From: Aeromicrobium sp.
Lineage (GTDB): Bacteria > Actinomycetota > Actinomycetes > Propionibacteriales > Nocardioidaceae
NCBI RefSeq assembly: GCF_014378035.1
Contig: NZ_JACMOM010000135.1
Coordinates: 1-46,362 of the forward strand
DNA length: 46,362 nucleotides
Reading direction: 5' to 3'
Shown: positions 18,119-29,982 of the stretch, one piece after another
Layout of the letters: each line of letters starts with the position of its first letter
Position numbering within the stretch: position 1 is the first letter of the stretch
Position numbers and translations under genes: made by a program
The notes under the pieces: model-generated
Told to the model about the DNA's origin: nothing
Seen by the model: only the letters and a program-made list of their open reading frames with translations
Databases searched by the model: none

Positions 18119-18147
18119 AGACTACGAGCAGCGGCCCATTCGGACAA
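18119..18147 (-). promoter_or_regulatory. Candidate promoter of the dimethylglycine oxidase operon
   Basis: Minus strand TTGTCC (18142-18147), 17-bp spacer, TAGTCT (18119-18124). The composite operator abuts the -10, so a bound repressor would block open-complex formation or early elongation. The start codon is about 60 nt downstream. Confidence 0.55.
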
Positions 18148-18191
18148 GCCCTTCCCATGACTGTCGGGTGAAAAGACGTGACCGGATGAAA

Positions 18192-18233
18192 CGACGCGAC
18201 CCCCACTCCTCAACAGGTGTGGGGGTCGCGTCG
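18192..18233. terminator. Strong hairpin terminator after isocitrate dehydrogenase
   Basis: A perfect 15-bp stem: the arm at 18192-18206 (core CGCGACCCCCAC) pairs with 18219-18233 around a 12-base loop. It sits 13 bp beyond the icd stop codon on the minus strand and insulates icd from the dimethylglycine operon promoter. There is no long T-run, as is common in high-GC actinobacteria. Confidence 0.8.
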
Positions 18234-18246
18234 GCAGCGGGCCAAA

Positions 18247-20472
<2,226 letters not shown>

Positions 20473-20657
20473 GGGTGCGGCGACTCCTACGTCTTCGTGC
20501 CTGGAGAACTGGTTCGACTTCAAGTTATCCCACCCGCTGACGGCGTCGACGGCGGCGTTTGCGAGCCGATTCCTCGGCGCCTCGCCCAAACGCGCGATGA
20601 TCGCCGACGTGGTGCAATCGAGCATCCTCGACGAGGACAACGATTGAGGTTCTTCTA

Positions 20658-20681
20658 CTCTTGACTCATTCAAGAGAATGA
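20658..20681. promoter_or_regulatory. Overlapping inverted repeats upstream of catalase (candidate operator)
   Basis: CTCTTGA-CTCAT-TCAAGAG (20658-20676) is a perfect 7-bp-arm repeat with a 5-bp spacer. Overlapping it, TCATTC-AAGA-GAATGA (20666-20681) is a second perfect repeat with 6-bp arms. Actinobacterial catalase genes are often controlled by Fur-family (FurA/CatR) or OxyR regulators; which applies cannot be told from sequence. It lies about 230 bp before the start codon. Confidence 0.55.
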
Positions 20682-20800
20682 TTAGAGTCGAAGTCATGTC
20701 CTCGAGCCAGCTCAGCGCCGATCCGGCGAGGCTGCTGCCAGCCCGTCGTCATCACGCCCGCCGGGCTGCTGCGTCGAGTCGAGCAAGCGGGGTACTCGAC

Positions 20801-20854
20801 CAACACCGTGCCTGTCATCAACACCGTGCCTGTCATCAACACCGTGCCTGTCGC
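20801..20854 (+). repeat. Three tandem 18-bp repeats in the catalase leader
   Basis: The unit CAACACCGTGCCTGTCAT occurs at 20801, 20819 and 20837; the third copy differs in its last two bases. It lies 59 bp before the catalase ATG. Period 18 preserves any reading frame; in the catalase frame it reads as a VINTVP-type repeat. Confidence 0.92.
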
Positions 20855-20912
20855 CGTCGCGGCCCCGAGTGCCAGCCCGGCCGAAACGCCACACCCACCG
20901 AAGGAGAATGAG

Positions 20913-22511
20913 ATGGCCAAGACAGTCCCCCAGCCGAAGGACGGCGAATCCGTCGCCACCGCACCGACGCCTGAAGCCCAGCTGGGCTCCACCACGATCA
21001 CCGGCGCGCCGGTCGTCTCCGACCGCAACTCCCTGACGGTGGGAGCCGACGGCCCGATCCTGCTGCACGACGTGCACTTCATCGAGCAGATGGCGCACTT
21101 CAACCGTGAGCGTGTCCCGGAGCGAAACGTCCACGCCAAGGGATCGGGTGCGTTCGGCACGTTCGAGACCACCGAGGACGTCAGCATGTACACGAAGGCG
21201 GCGCTCTTCCAGCCCGGTGTCACCACCGACATGCTCGCGCGCTTCTCGACCGTCGCCGGCGAGCAGGGCAGCCCCGACACCTGGCGCGACCCCCGCGGAT
21301 TCTCGCTGAAGTTCTACACGACCGAGGGCAACTACGACCTCGACGGCAACAACACGCCGGTGTTCTTCGTGCGCGACACCATGAAGTTCCCGCACTTCAT
21401 CCGCTCGCAGAAGCGTCGCGGCGGATCCGGCCTGCGCGACAACAACATGCAATGGGACTTCTGGACCCTCAACCCCGAGTCGGCCCACCAGGTCACTTAC
21501 CTCATGGGCGATCGCGGCATCCCCAAGACGTGGCGCCACATGAACGGCTACGGCTCGCACACCTACCTCTGGTACAACGAGGCTGGCGAGAAGCACTGGA
21601 TCAAGTACCACTTCCACAGCGAGCAGGGCGTCGAGGGCCTGACCGGCGCCGAGGCCGACACCATCGCGGGCAAGGATGCTGACTTCCACCGTCGCGACCT
21701 GCGTGAGGCCATCGACGCCGGTAACTTCCCGAAGTGGACGCTGTCGGTGCAGGTCATGCCCTACGAGGATGCCAAGACCTACCGGGTCAACCCGTTCGAC
21801 GTGACGAAGACGTTGTCTCACCATGACTACCCGCTGATCAAGGTCGGCACGATGACGCTGAACAAGAACCCGGAGAACTTCTTCGCGCAGATCGAGCAGG
21901 CGGCGTTCGCGCCGTCGACCATCATCCCGGGCATCGGCTTCTCGCCCGACAAGATGCTGCTCGGCCGGGCGTTCGCCTATTCCGACACCCAGCGTTACCG
22001 CATCGGGCCCAACTACCTGCAGCTGCCAGTCAACCGTCCGCGCATCGAGGCCCCGAACACGTACGCGTTCGATGGTCCGATGGCCTACGAGCACACGGGC
22101 GACCAGCCCGTCTACGCGCCCAACAGCTTCGGCCGAGGATATGCCGACCTGACCGGCGCCGTCGACGACGGCTGGGAGACCGACGGAGACATGGTGCGCC
22201 AGGCGTACACGCTCCGTCCCGATGACGATGACTTCAGCCAGGCCGGCGCCCTCGTTCGTGAGGTGTGGAACGACGCCCAGCGTGAGGAATTCGTGCAGAC
22301 CGTCGCCGGGCATCTGCTCGGTGGTGTCGAGGGCGACGTGCTGGAGCGGTCATTCGACTACTGGAAGAACGTCGACGCCGACTGCGGCAAGAAGATCGAG
22401 GAGCTCGTGCGCAGCGGCAGCGGCGCGCCCAACCCGGGCGGCGAGGACGACGCGGCGAAGGCCGAGGCGTCCGACCCGATCGTCGAGAGCAACACTCACG
22501 CAGGCTCCTGA
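20913..22511 (+). CDS. katA: Monofunctional haem catalase
   Basis: 532-residue catalase (2 H2O2 to 2 H2O + O2). [12 protein letters not shown] carries the distal catalytic His74, [12 protein letters not shown] the distal Asn (about 146-147), and [17 protein letters not shown] the proximal haem Tyr. This is the small-subunit clade with a slight C-terminal extension. The ATG at 20913 has AAGGAG six bases upstream. An in-frame extension to a GTG at 20808 would read the tandem repeats and was rejected. It may remove peroxide made by dimethylglycine and sarcosine oxidases, though it has its own promoter and is followed by a strong terminator. The letter of the symbol is arbitrary. Confidence 0.93.
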   Translation: MAKTVPQPKDGESVATAPTPEAQLGSTTITGAPVVSDRNSLTVGADGPILLHDVHFIEQMAHFNRERVPERNVHAKGSGAFGTFETTEDVSMYTKAALFQPGVTTDMLARFSTVAGEQGSPDTWRDPRGFSLKFYTTEGNYDLDGNNTPVFFVRDTMKFPHFIRSQKRRGGSGLRDNNMQWDFWTLNPESAHQVTYLMGDRGIPKTWRHMNGYGSHTYLWYNEAGEKHWIKYHFHSEQGVEGLTGAEADTIAGKDADFHRRDLREAIDAGNFPKWTLSVQVMPYEDAKTYRVNPFDVTKTLSHHDYPLIKVGTMTLNKNPENFFAQIEQAAFAPSTIIPGIGFSPDKMLLGRAFAYSDTQRYRIGPNYLQLPVNRPRIEAPNTYAFDGPMAYEHTGDQPVYAPNSFGRGYADLTGAVDDGWETDGDMVRQAYTLRPDDDDFSQAGALVREVWNDAQREEFVQTVAGHLLGGVEGDVLERSFDYWKNVDADCGKKIEELVRSGSGAPNPGGEDDAAKAEASDPIVESNTHAGS

Positions 22512-22532
22512 GCCGAACGCGGGATGAACGTC

Positions 22533-22572
22533 ACGCAGCCGCCCCCGGGGAGTATCCCGAGGGCGGCTGCGT
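22533..22572 (+). terminator. Catalase terminator (first copy of a duplicated element)
   Basis: A long GC-rich hairpin (CGCAGCCGCCC arm and its complement, with an inner CGGG/CCCG continuation) follows the catalase stop by about 20 bp. A 50-bp stretch including it (22534-22583) recurs at 23640-23689 with one mismatch. Confidence 0.85.
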
Positions 22573-22583
22573 TACTTTCGAAA
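22534..22583 (+). repeat. 50-bp direct repeat, copy 1
   Basis: Identical to 23640-23689 at 49 of 50 positions. It covers the catalase terminator hairpin and the following GTTACTTTCGAAA. Together the copies bracket the low-GC lipoprotein gene. Confidence 0.95.
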
Positions 22584-22588
22584 CTTGT

Positions 22589-22617
22589 GCCACGACATGA
22601 ACGTGGCTTGTTTTGTT
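22589..22617 (+). terminator. Terminator-like hairpin just before the lipoprotein gene
   Basis: GCCACG-ACATGAA-CGTGGC (22589-22607) is followed by TTGTTTTGTT, the shape of an intrinsic terminator on the plus strand. It ends only about 16 bases before the lipoprotein ATG, so it may be a second catalase terminator or an attenuator of the lipoprotein transcript. Confidence 0.45.
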
Positions 22618-22632
22618 GATGCCGGGGGGCTC

Positions 22633-23619
22633 ATGCGCACGTTACGCACACTTACGCCTGCAATTCTCATCCTTGTCGCGCTGTCGTCCTGCTCGGCGGG
22701 GCAGCCTGACCATCGCCCTCCGCCGAAACCAGCCGTCGAGAAGTTGGCAGCTGCCGAACACGAAGATGAGAGCGCCGCGCTCGTGGCAAAGGCAATCGCC
22801 CACGGCTACCAATGCGCAAATCAAGTCCGCGAGAAGTATCTGTATGACGTATGCGTCGGGACGATCGTCCGAAAGGACCACGGCGGAGCCCCTGACGTTC
22901 GCGGTCCGCTCGCACCGTCGTTCACCTCGGTGTCCGGACGCAACGGAGACATCGATGTCATCGGTCTGAGCACCGGCGAGAAGCAATCGTTCGTCAAGGA
23001 CGACGAAGCGACGAAGGTGAAGAAGGAACTCGCACAGCTTCTTTCGTCCACGGTGATGTCCGAAGACGATGTCACCGCCTATCTCGCTGGAGGCACGACG
23101 TTGGAGTGGGGCGAGGTGCACGATGCCGGTTCCGGTGCCGCGGCACTCGTCAGGCACGGCTCGTCATCTGAGGATTTCGCTGTCGCCGCCAAGCCATACC
23201 TCAAGGTCGGGACACACCCGCTGTTGCCACGAATGGAGAAGCAGGGATTCACCTGCACACTCGGTTCTCCCATCAATGAGGAAGCGGCCGAGGGAATGTC
23301 CTGCGAGATCGAGCAGAAGGTCGGCGAGAACACGTTCGCTTTCGTGATCGACCTCGATGACTCGCAAGGAGGCGGAATCTTCAACTGGCAGTTCAGAGCT
23401 TCCTTGACAGACAAATGGTCGATCGATCTTGGCAGGCCGTCAGACATGCGGCCCCAGCTCGAAGCCGTCGCCTCATCACTTGAGGGTGTCGACGACACGA
23501 TCGGTGCGACAGCGCGCTGGGCCGCCGAGAGTTTCGATGGCAAGGCGCACGTCGCGGTGGTCAGGGACTGGATCGTGTCGCTCGAGCCGGGCGCGGCAGT
23601 CAAGGTCGAACCCTTCTGA
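22633..23619 (+). CDS. Putative lipoprotein of unknown function
   Basis: 328-residue protein with a lipoprotein signal peptide: MRTLRTLTPAILILVALSSCSAG, with lipobox LSSC and Cys at about residue 20. The rest is predicted to lie outside the membrane. It has two halves of similar size, each with paired cysteines (CANQVREKYLYDVC; CTLGSPINEEAAEGMSC), suggesting a disulfide in each. No family recognised. GC is lower than its neighbours (four 60-base lines I counted gave 52-62 percent, versus 73 percent for a line of mdh). It is flanked by the duplicated 50-bp terminator element, so the gene looks like an insertion between catalase and mdh. An earlier ATG at 22585 is possible but lacks the signal-peptide start. 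Confidence 0.75.
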   Translation: MRTLRTLTPAILILVALSSCSAGQPDHRPPPKPAVEKLAAAEHEDESAALVAKAIAHGYQCANQVREKYLYDVCVGTIVRKDHGGAPDVRGPLAPSFTSVSGRNGDIDVIGLSTGEKQSFVKDDEATKVKKELAQLLSSTVMSEDDVTAYLAGGTTLEWGEVHDAGSGAAALVRHGSSSEDFAVAAKPYLKVGTHPLLPRMEKQGFTCTLGSPINEEAAEGMSCEIEQKVGENTFAFVIDLDDSQGGGIFNWQFRASLTDKWSIDLGRPSDMRPQLEAVASSLEGVDDTIGATARWAAESFDGKAHVAVVRDWIVSLEPGAAVKVEPF

Positions 23620-23638
23620 CGCTCATCCGTCTGGTCAC

Positions 23639-23678
23639 ACGCAGCCGCCCCCGGGGAGTATCCCGGGGGCGGCTGCGT
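23639..23678 (+). terminator. Terminator after the lipoprotein gene (second copy)
   Basis: The same hairpin as at 22533-22572; one base change makes the stem perfect across the inner CCCGGG. It lies 20 bp after the lipoprotein stop and about 50 bp before the mdh start, so mdh must start from a promoter at or after it. Confidence 0.85.
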
Positions 23679-23689
23679 TACTTTCGAAA
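23640..23689 (+). repeat. 50-bp direct repeat, copy 2
   Basis: Matches 22534-22583 at 49 of 50 bases; the difference is A to G in the stem. The copies are 1106 bp apart. Recombination between them would remove exactly the lipoprotein gene and leave catalase-terminator-mdh. Confidence 0.95.
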
Positions 23690-23730
23690 GGTATTCCGCC
23701 CGGACTTCCGCACTGCATAGGAGCGCTTTC

Positions 23731-24720
<990 letters not shown>

Positions 24721-24751
24721 CCGCCGACCAACCCCGAGATCTGCCGTCCAA

Positions 24752-24788
24752 GGCACCTTTTCCCTGGTTTTCCCCGGGACAAGGTGCC
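24752..24788 (+). terminator. Terminator between mdh and the convergent DUF3017 gene
   Basis: GGCACCTT (24752-24759) pairs with AAGGTGCC (24781-24788), with T-rich sequence in the loop. It lies 31 bp after the mdh stop and 12 bp before the DUF3017 stop, so it may serve both strands. Confidence 0.7.
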
Positions 24789-24799
24789 CTGGGCGGGGC

Positions 24800-25075
24800 T
24801 CAGGCGGACTGGTTGGGGATGATGACGGCGAGGACTATCAGTGCCACGCCGAGCGTCGCCATCCAGACCATGTCGAACGCCTTGCCGCGCACCCTGAGCA
24901 TGCCGGTGTGGTCGATCGGCACGGCTGACCTGGCCACGGCGCCCACGACGAACGCCGCTCCGATCAGCACGATGCCGACGCGCCAGTGGTCGATGACGAT
25001 GAGCAGAAGCCCCGTCGCGACACAGAGCAGCTGCAGCAGATACAGCTGCGAACCCCGGCTACGGGGAGGCTTCAC
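24800..25075 (-). CDS. DUF3017-family small membrane protein
   Basis: 91-residue protein with three predicted membrane segments (about 11-30, 32-50, 68-87) and a short cytoplasmic N-terminus. It matches the DUF3017 pattern of a small actinobacterial membrane protein encoded right after folD. The GTG start overlaps the folD stop by 4 bp (GTGA), so the two are co-translated. Function unknown. Confidence 0.8.
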   Translation of the reverse strand: MKPPRSRGSQLYLLQLLCVATGLLLIVIDHWRVGIVLIGAAFVVGAVARSAVPIDHTGMLRVRGKAFDMVWMATLGVALIVLAVIIPNQSA

Positions 25076-25923
25076 GGATTGAGCCGCTCGGCGGTGTCGA
25101 CGACATTGGCGAGCAGGAGGGCCCGGGTCATCGGCCCGACGCCACCGGGGTTGGGCGAGATCCAGCCCGCCACTTCGTACGCGGCTGGGTCGACGTCGCC
25201 GACGATGCCATTGGCGTCGCGGCTCACTCCTACGTCGAGCAGGGCAGCGCCGGGCTTGACCATGTCTGCGCGGATGATGCCCGGGACGCCCGCCGCGGCA
25301 ATGACGATGTCGGCCCGGCGGACCTCGGCGGCGAGGTCACGGGTGCCGGTGTGGCACAGCGTGACGGTGGCGTTCTCGCTTCGCCGCGTCAGCAGCAGGC
25401 CCATGGGGCGCCCGACGGTGATGCCGCGGCCGACCACGACGACGTTCTGACCGGCGATCGGAACATCGTGGCGGCGGAGCAGCTCGATGATGCCGCGCGG
25501 GGTGCAGGGCAAAGGCGCCTCCTTGCCGAGCACGAGCCACCCGAGGTTGGTGGGGTGCAGGCCGTCGGCATCCTTGGCGGGATCGATGCGCCCGATGACC
25601 GCGTTCTCGTCGAGCCCTTTCGGCAGTGGCAGCTGCACGATGTAGCCCGTGCACGTCGGATCGGCGTTGAGCTCGTCGACGGCAGCCTCGACCTCGTGCT
25701 GCGTCGCAGTCTCGGGCAGGTCGATGCGTAGCGACTCAATGCCGACCTCGGCGCAGTCGCGGTGCTTGCCGGCGACGTACCAGAGGCTGCCCGGGTCGCT
25801 GCCGACCAGGATCGTGCCGAGCCCGGGCACGATGCCCTTGTCGCGGAGGGCGTCAACCCGCACGCGAAGCTCGGCCTTGATCGCGGCAGCGGCCGCCTTG
25901 CCGTCGAGGATCTGCGCTGTCAC
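25072..25923 (-). CDS. folD: Methylenetetrahydrofolate dehydrogenase/methenyltetrahydrofolate cyclohydrolase
   Basis: 283-residue bifunctional enzyme that interconverts 5,10-methylene-THF and 10-formyl-THF with NADP. The signature Tyr49-X3-Lys53 ([14 protein letters not shown]), [11 protein letters not shown] and [14 protein letters not shown] are all present; the usual Ser of GRS is Gly here. GTG start at 25923. It links the methylene-THF made by dimethylglycine and sarcosine oxidases to the formyl-THF used by PurH/PurN and PurU. A 10-bp-arm palindrome (25955-25977) sits 32 bp upstream, in the gap shared with a TetR gene. Confidence 0.95.
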   Translation of the reverse strand: MTAQILDGKAAAAAIKAELRVRVDALRDKGIVPGLGTILVGSDPGSLWYVAGKHRDCAEVGIESLRIDLPETATQHEVEAAVDELNADPTCTGYIVQLPLPKGLDENAVIGRIDPAKDADGLHPTNLGWLVLGKEAPLPCTPRGIIELLRRHDVPIAGQNVVVVGRGITVGRPMGLLLTRRSENATVTLCHTGTRDLAAEVRRADIVIAAAGVPGIIRADMVKPGAALLDVGVSRDANGIVGDVDPAAYEVAGWISPNPGGVGPMTRALLLANVVDTAERLNP

Positions 25924-25954
25924 GGCACGATTCTGTCACGAACACCCCTGCTGC

Positions 25955-26133
25955 CCGATCGTGGGCGCCACGATCGGCGTGCGCGACTCGGGGCAGGCCT
26001 GATCACCGCGTGACTCACCGCGGCAGACCTGCCGGCGGCGACGAGGTGCCCACCAGCGCGACCCCTAGACTTCATCCGGGAGCAGTTCCGAAACATGGAC
26101 CGAACGGTGCACGATCGTGTGGGCACGATCGTG
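25955..26133. promoter_or_regulatory. Cluster of CACGATCG palindromes in the folD/TetR intergenic region
   Basis: At 25955-25977 two 10-bp arms (CCGATCGTGG and CCACGATCGG) flank GCG. At 26109-26136 a 14-bp unit GCACGATCGTGTGG is repeated directly twice, each containing the palindrome CACGATCGTG (26110-26119, 26124-26133). All elements share CACGATCG or its complement. The double site is just upstream of the TetR start and the single one upstream of folD, as expected for a TetR operator controlling both genes (inference). Confidence 0.65.
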
Positions 26134-26155
26134 TGGGAATAGGGAGATGCCATCA

Positions 26156-26812
26156 ATGGTCACGCGCGCTCAGCTGTCGCAAGATCGCAGTCGGCAACGC
26201 CGCGACGAGCTGCTGAACGCAGCCATCGAGCTCTTCGCCGAGGGCGGCTCCCGGTCGATCACGCACCGTGCGGTTGCGGCGAAAGCGGGGCTCCCGCCGG
26301 CGACCACGACGTACTACTTCGAGTCCATCGACGACCTCATCAGGGAGGCGCTCGCCGCCCACATCCAGCAGTGGACGAACGATCTCGAGAACCTCGCGCA
26401 GGTCGAGGTCCGTGCTGATGTCAGCCTGGACGACGCCGCGGACTTCATCAACGCAGTGTTCGCCGCCCGTGGGCCGGAGGTCGCCGCGCTCGAGCTCTCG
26501 ATCTTCCTCGCGGCCGCCCGCGTCCCTGAGCTTCGCGACAATGCCACCCGGGCGATGCGTGCTTTGGAGACCCTGGCCGTGCAGCTGCTTGCCCGCGTGG
26601 GGGTGGCCGACCCCGACCGCCTCGCGGGAATGACGGTCTCCCTCGTCGTCGGTACAGCCGTCCGGCGCCAGTCCGGTGTCTACTCCGAGCAGACGGAGGC
26701 CGCGCTGCTCACCGCGGCGATCCGCGACCTGGTCGCCGCACACCTCATCGGACCCGGCGCGGTGGCCGAGACCCTGACCTCGTTGGTGCGACCGTCCGCA
26801 GCCCAGAGCTGA
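26156..26812 (+). CDS. TetR-family transcriptional regulator
   Basis: 218-residue regulator. N-terminal TetR helix-turn-helix: RRDELLNAAIELFAEGG then SITHRAVAAKAGLPPATTTYYFESIDDLI (about 15-62). The C-terminal all-helical ligand domain is not assigned. The ATG at 26156 is chosen because AGGGAG lies nine bases upstream; the alternative ATG at 26147 directly abuts that sequence. It is divergent from folD and convergent, 12 bp apart, with an EamA transporter. The adjacent CACGATCGTG repeats are probably its own operators. Confidence 0.88.
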   Translation: MVTRAQLSQDRSRQRRDELLNAAIELFAEGGSRSITHRAVAAKAGLPPATTTYYFESIDDLIREALAAHIQQWTNDLENLAQVEVRADVSLDDAADFINAVFAARGPEVAALELSIFLAAARVPELRDNATRAMRALETLAVQLLARVGVADPDRLAGMTVSLVVGTAVRRQSGVYSEQTEAALLTAAIRDLVAAHLIGPGAVAETLTSLVRPSAAQS

Positions 26813-26824
26813 AGGCCGACTCGC

Positions 26825-27742
26825 CTACCCCGTGCCCTGATCAGCGGTCCTGGCCAGTTCTGTCCCGCCTGACTGACGATGCCCCAAGGCGAGCCAGACC
26901 ACGGCAGCCAGCACGAGTGCACCGCCGAGGACCTGGATGCCCGACAACGACTCGTCGAGGAGCCACGTCGCCAGCGCCACGGTGACGACTGGCTCCAGCG
27001 TTGACAGCACCGAGGTCGACGTCGGGCCGAGCCGCCGCAGTCCGGCGAAGAACGTGAGGATCGCCAGCACCGTCCCGATCAGCGCGATTGCCACCAGGGA
27101 CGTCCATCCGCGCGTCGAGCCCGGGAACGTCGCCGGTCGTCCCGCCACAGCGAGCATCACGACGACGACACCGCTGGTGAAGGCCGCAGCGACGCAGACC
27201 ACCGTTGCCACGACGACGGCGTCCAGCTCAGCCGTCACGACCGAGCCGACGGTGATGTAGACCGAGTAGATCACCGCGGCCCCTACCGCGAGAGCGATGC
27301 CGATCGGCCGACCCGACCCGCCGCCGACCACGAGACCCGTGCCGAGGAGTGCCAGCGCCAAGGCCAAGGCGGTCATCAGACCGATGCGCTCGCGCAGGAA
27401 GATCGCGGCGAGAATCGCCACGAAGGCCGGAAAGAGGTAGAGCAGCAGAGCGACGAGGCTGGCGTCGGCGTGCTCGAGCGCCGAGAAGTAGCAGTAGGCC
27501 TGCCCGACGTAACCGACGCCGCCCATCACCGCGATCGACAGGCAGCGACGGAACGAAGGCAACCGGGCTCGTCGAGCCCGCAGGACGCCGATGAGGATCA
27601 CCGCTGCCAGCGCGAACCGGACGAAGATCAGCGCAGGCGTCGTCGTTCCGGACTCCTGCGCCCAGACGCCGAACAACGCCATCGACCCGAATGCGGCCGC
27701 CGACACCGCGACGAGTAGCGCGCCGGTCAACCGATCGGACAT
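26825..27742 (-). CDS. EamA-family (DMT superfamily) membrane transporter
   Basis: 305-residue integral membrane protein with ten predicted helices in two EamA repeats; the second repeat contains the typical FFAGLRRLGPTSTSVLSTLEPVVTVALA. Such proteins export amino acids, metabolites or other small molecules; the substrate cannot be told. The gene starts 7 bp after the purH stop on the same strand, so it may be read through from purN-purH, but no functional link is implied. Confidence 0.88.
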   Translation of the reverse strand: MSDRLTGALLVAVSAAAFGSMALFGVWAQESGTTTPALIFVRFALAAVILIGVLRARRARLPSFRRCLSIAVMGGVGYVGQAYCYFSALEHADASLVALLLYLFPAFVAILAAIFLRERIGLMTALALALALLGTGLVVGGGSGRPIGIALAVGAAVIYSVYITVGSVVTAELDAVVVATVVCVAAAFTSGVVVVMLAVAGRPATFPGSTRGWTSLVAIALIGTVLAILTFFAGLRRLGPTSTSVLSTLEPVVTVALATWLLDESLSGIQVLGGALVLAAVVWLALGHRQSGGTELARTADQGTG

Positions 27743-27749
27743 GAGTACA

Positions 27750-29333
27750 TCAGTGGAAGAAGTGGCGCGTGCCGGTGAGGTACATCGTGACTCCAGCGGC
27801 CTCCGCCGCCTCGATCACCGCGTCGTCGCGGATCGAGCCGCCCGGCTGGACCACTGCGGCCACACCGGCCGAGAAGAGGATTTCGGCACCGTCGGGAAAC
27901 GGGAAGAATGCATCGGACGCCGCGACAGACCCGGAGGCCCGCTCGGTGCCCGCGCGTTCGACCGCAAGGCGGCACGAGTCGACCCGGTTGACCTGGCCCA
28001 TGCCGACGCCGACCGAGGCACCGTCCTTGGCCAACAGGATCGCGTTGGACTTGACGGCACGCACCGCGGTCCAGGCGAACACGAGATCAGCGAGGGTGTG
28101 CTCGTCGGCAGGTTTGCCAGCCACGAGCGTCCACGACGCGGGGTCATCGCCGGGGGCGTCGACGTGGTCGACCCGCTGCACCAGCACCCCGCCGCTGATT
28201 CCGTGGAGCTCGGTCGAGTCCGGCTGCTCATCGGCAGGCACGCGCAGGATGCGGATGTTCTTCTTTGCCTGCAGGACCTCGAGCGCACCGTCCTCGTAGT
28301 CGGGCGCGACGATGACTTCGGTGAACACATCGGCGACCTGTGTGGCCATCGCGGCGCTGACCGGGCGGTTGACTGCAATGACACCACCGTAGGCCGACAC
28401 GGGGTCGCACGCGTGAGCCCGCGCGTGGGCCTCGGCGACGTCGGAGCCGACCGCGATACCGCACGGATTGGCGTGCTTGATGATCGCGACCGCCGGCCGC
28501 TGGAAGTCGTAGGCCGCCCGTCGTGCCGCGTCGGTGTCGACGTAGTTGTTGTAGGACATCTCCTTGCCGTGCAGCTGCTCGGCCGAGGCGAGCCCACCGC
28601 GCCCGTGCCGGTAGAGCGCAGCCGGCTGGTGCGGGTTCTCGCCGTAACGCAGGACGGCCGACTTGTCCCACGTCGCGCCCGTGAAGTCCGGCCATCCGTC
28701 GTCCGACGGGGAGTAGGTGCCCGCGAACCACGAGGCGACGGCGACGTCGTAGGACGCGGTGTGCGCGAACGCCTGGGCCGCGAGCCGCTTGCGCTGGTCG
28801 AGGGTGAACCCGCCTGCCGCGATGGCTGCACGCACCGAGTCATAGGCGGACGGTGAGACCACGACAGCCACGCTCGGGTGGTTCTTCGCCGCAGCACGGA
28901 CCATCGAGGGCCCGCCGATGTCGATCTGCTCGACACACTCATCGGGCGTCGCACCCGACTCGACGGTCTCGCTGAAGGGATAGAGGTTGACGATCACGAG
29001 GTCGAACGGCTCGATCCCGAGATCGGCCAGCTGCGCAACGTGGTCGTCGAGCCGCAGGTCGGCGAGGATGCCGGCGTGCACCCGCGGGTGCAGCGTCTTG
29101 ACCCGCCCGTCGAGGCACTCCGGGAATCCGGTGAGCTCCTCCACCGGGGTCACGGGGACTCCCGCAGCCTCGATCGTGCGGGCAGTCGAGCCCGTCGACA
29201 CGATCGAGATGCCAGCGGCGTGGAGATCGCAGGCGAGGTCCTCGAGACCAGTCTTGTCGTAGACCGACACGAGGGCACGCTTCAGCGGACGGGCCGAGGC
29301 TGTGTCGCTGGTCGGGATGGGGCTAGTTGTCAT
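27750..29333 (-). CDS. purH: Bifunctional AICAR transformylase/IMP cyclohydrolase
   Basis: 527-residue enzyme for the last two steps of IMP synthesis; it uses 10-formyl-THF. The N-terminal cyclohydrolase domain ([40 protein letters not shown]) is followed by the AICAR transformylase domain with the catalytic KHANPCG motif and [10 protein letters not shown]. The ATG at 29333 has GGAGGAG six bases upstream; a longer open frame is purN read out of phase. It overlaps the purN 3' end by 11 bp, giving a purN-purH operon. Confidence 0.96.
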   Translation of the reverse strand: MTTSPIPTSDTASARPLKRALVSVYDKTGLEDLACDLHAAGISIVSTGSTARTIEAAGVPVTPVEELTGFPECLDGRVKTLHPRVHAGILADLRLDDHVAQLADLGIEPFDLVIVNLYPFSETVESGATPDECVEQIDIGGPSMVRAAAKNHPSVAVVVSPSAYDSVRAAIAAGGFTLDQRKRLAAQAFAHTASYDVAVASWFAGTYSPSDDGWPDFTGATWDKSAVLRYGENPHQPAALYRHGRGGLASAEQLHGKEMSYNNYVDTDAARRAAYDFQRPAVAIIKHANPCGIAVGSDVAEAHARAHACDPVSAYGGVIAVNRPVSAAMATQVADVFTEVIVAPDYEDGALEVLQAKKNIRILRVPADEQPDSTELHGISGGVLVQRVDHVDAPGDDPASWTLVAGKPADEHTLADLVFAWTAVRAVKSNAILLAKDGASVGVGMGQVNRVDSCRLAVERAGTERASGSVAASDAFFPFPDGAEILFSAGVAAVVQPGGSIRDDAVIEAAEAAGVTMYLTGTRHFFH

Positions 29334-29982
29334 CTGTTGCTCCTCCGAGCCGAACGGCCCGGTCATCGAGGTGGAAGTCTTCGCGCGCCAAGGTGCCGAC
29401 CCATTCGACCAGCATGGCCCGTTCGCTGACCTTGATTCGTTCGTGCAGGGCGGCTTCGTCGTCGTCGTCGAGCACGGGCACGGCGACCTGCGCGACGATC
29501 GGCCCGGTGTCGACACCTTCATCGACGACGAACAGCGTCGCGCCCGTGACCTTGACACCGTAGGCGAGCGCCTCCCGCGGGCCGTGCATGCCGGGGAATG
29601 CCGGCGAGAGGGCCGGGTGCGTGTTGAGGGTGCGTCCACCGAACAGCGCGAGGAAGGCCGGGCCCGTGATCTTCATGAAACCGGCGAGGACCACCAGGTC
29701 AGGGTCGTACGACGCCACCGCCTCGGCCAGTGCAACGTCCCACGCTGGACGGTCGGGATGGGCGGAGACCGGCAGGACGAACGTCGGGATGCCGTGCCGC
29801 TCGGCCCGGGTCAACCCTTCGATTCCGTCGCGGTCGGCTCCGACAGCGACTATCTCGGCGCCGTAGTCAGGATGTGTCGACGCGTCGATCAGGGCCTGCA
29901 GGTTGGTTCCGCTTCCAGAGACGAGGACGACCAACCGCGTTGGCTGACGGGAGGTGCGGGAGGCTGAAGGCACGGCGACCAC
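29323..29982 (-). CDS. purN: Phosphoribosylglycinamide formyltransferase
   Basis: 219-residue GAR transformylase (10-formyl-THF dependent, third step of purine synthesis). [15 protein letters not shown] (18-32) binds phosphoribosyl; the catalytic triad is Asn120, His122 ([13 protein letters not shown]) and Asp158 ([10 protein letters not shown]). It starts with GTG at 29982 or in frame at 29973; no later start leaves the SGSGTN motif with a normal N-terminus. The first 107-116 bp lie inside the DUF6350 gene on the same strand in another frame, an unusually long overlap. Followed by purH. Confidence 0.93.
   Translation of the reverse strand: MVAVPSASRTSRQPTRLVVLVSGSGTNLQALIDASTHPDYGAEIVAVGADRDGIEGLTRAERHGIPTFVLPVSAHPDRPAWDVALAEAVASYDPDLVVLAGFMKITGPAFLALFGGRTLNTHPALSPAFPGMHGPREALAYGVKVTGATLFVVDEGVDTGPIVAQVAVPVLDDDDEAALHERIKVSERAMLVEWVGTLAREDFHLDDRAVRLGGATDDN

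Larger units (their letters stand above)
20473..20912. promoter_or_regulatory. 440-bp divergent control region between icd and catalase
   Basis: No convincing gene. It holds overlapping inverted repeats at 20658-20681, a 77-codon open frame (20678-20911) ending one base before the catalase ATG, and three 18-bp tandem repeats at 20801-20854. The ribosome-binding site AAGGAG (20901-20906) sits six bases before the catalase start. The long leader before catalase suggests post-initiation control, but that is inference. Confidence 0.6.

Noticed and set aside
20801-20854. Possible CRISPR array
   Set aside because: Units are 18 bp and directly adjacent without spacers: a minisatellite, not a CRISPR.
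20808-20912. N-terminal extension of catalase through the tandem repeats
   Set aside because: The ATG at 20913 has a strong AAGGAG and fits the family start; the repeat-coded peptide looks non-natural.
22585-22632. Longer lipoprotein starting at the ATG 22585
   Set aside because: It would start inside the terminator-like hairpin region and place 16 polar and mixed residues before the signal peptide.
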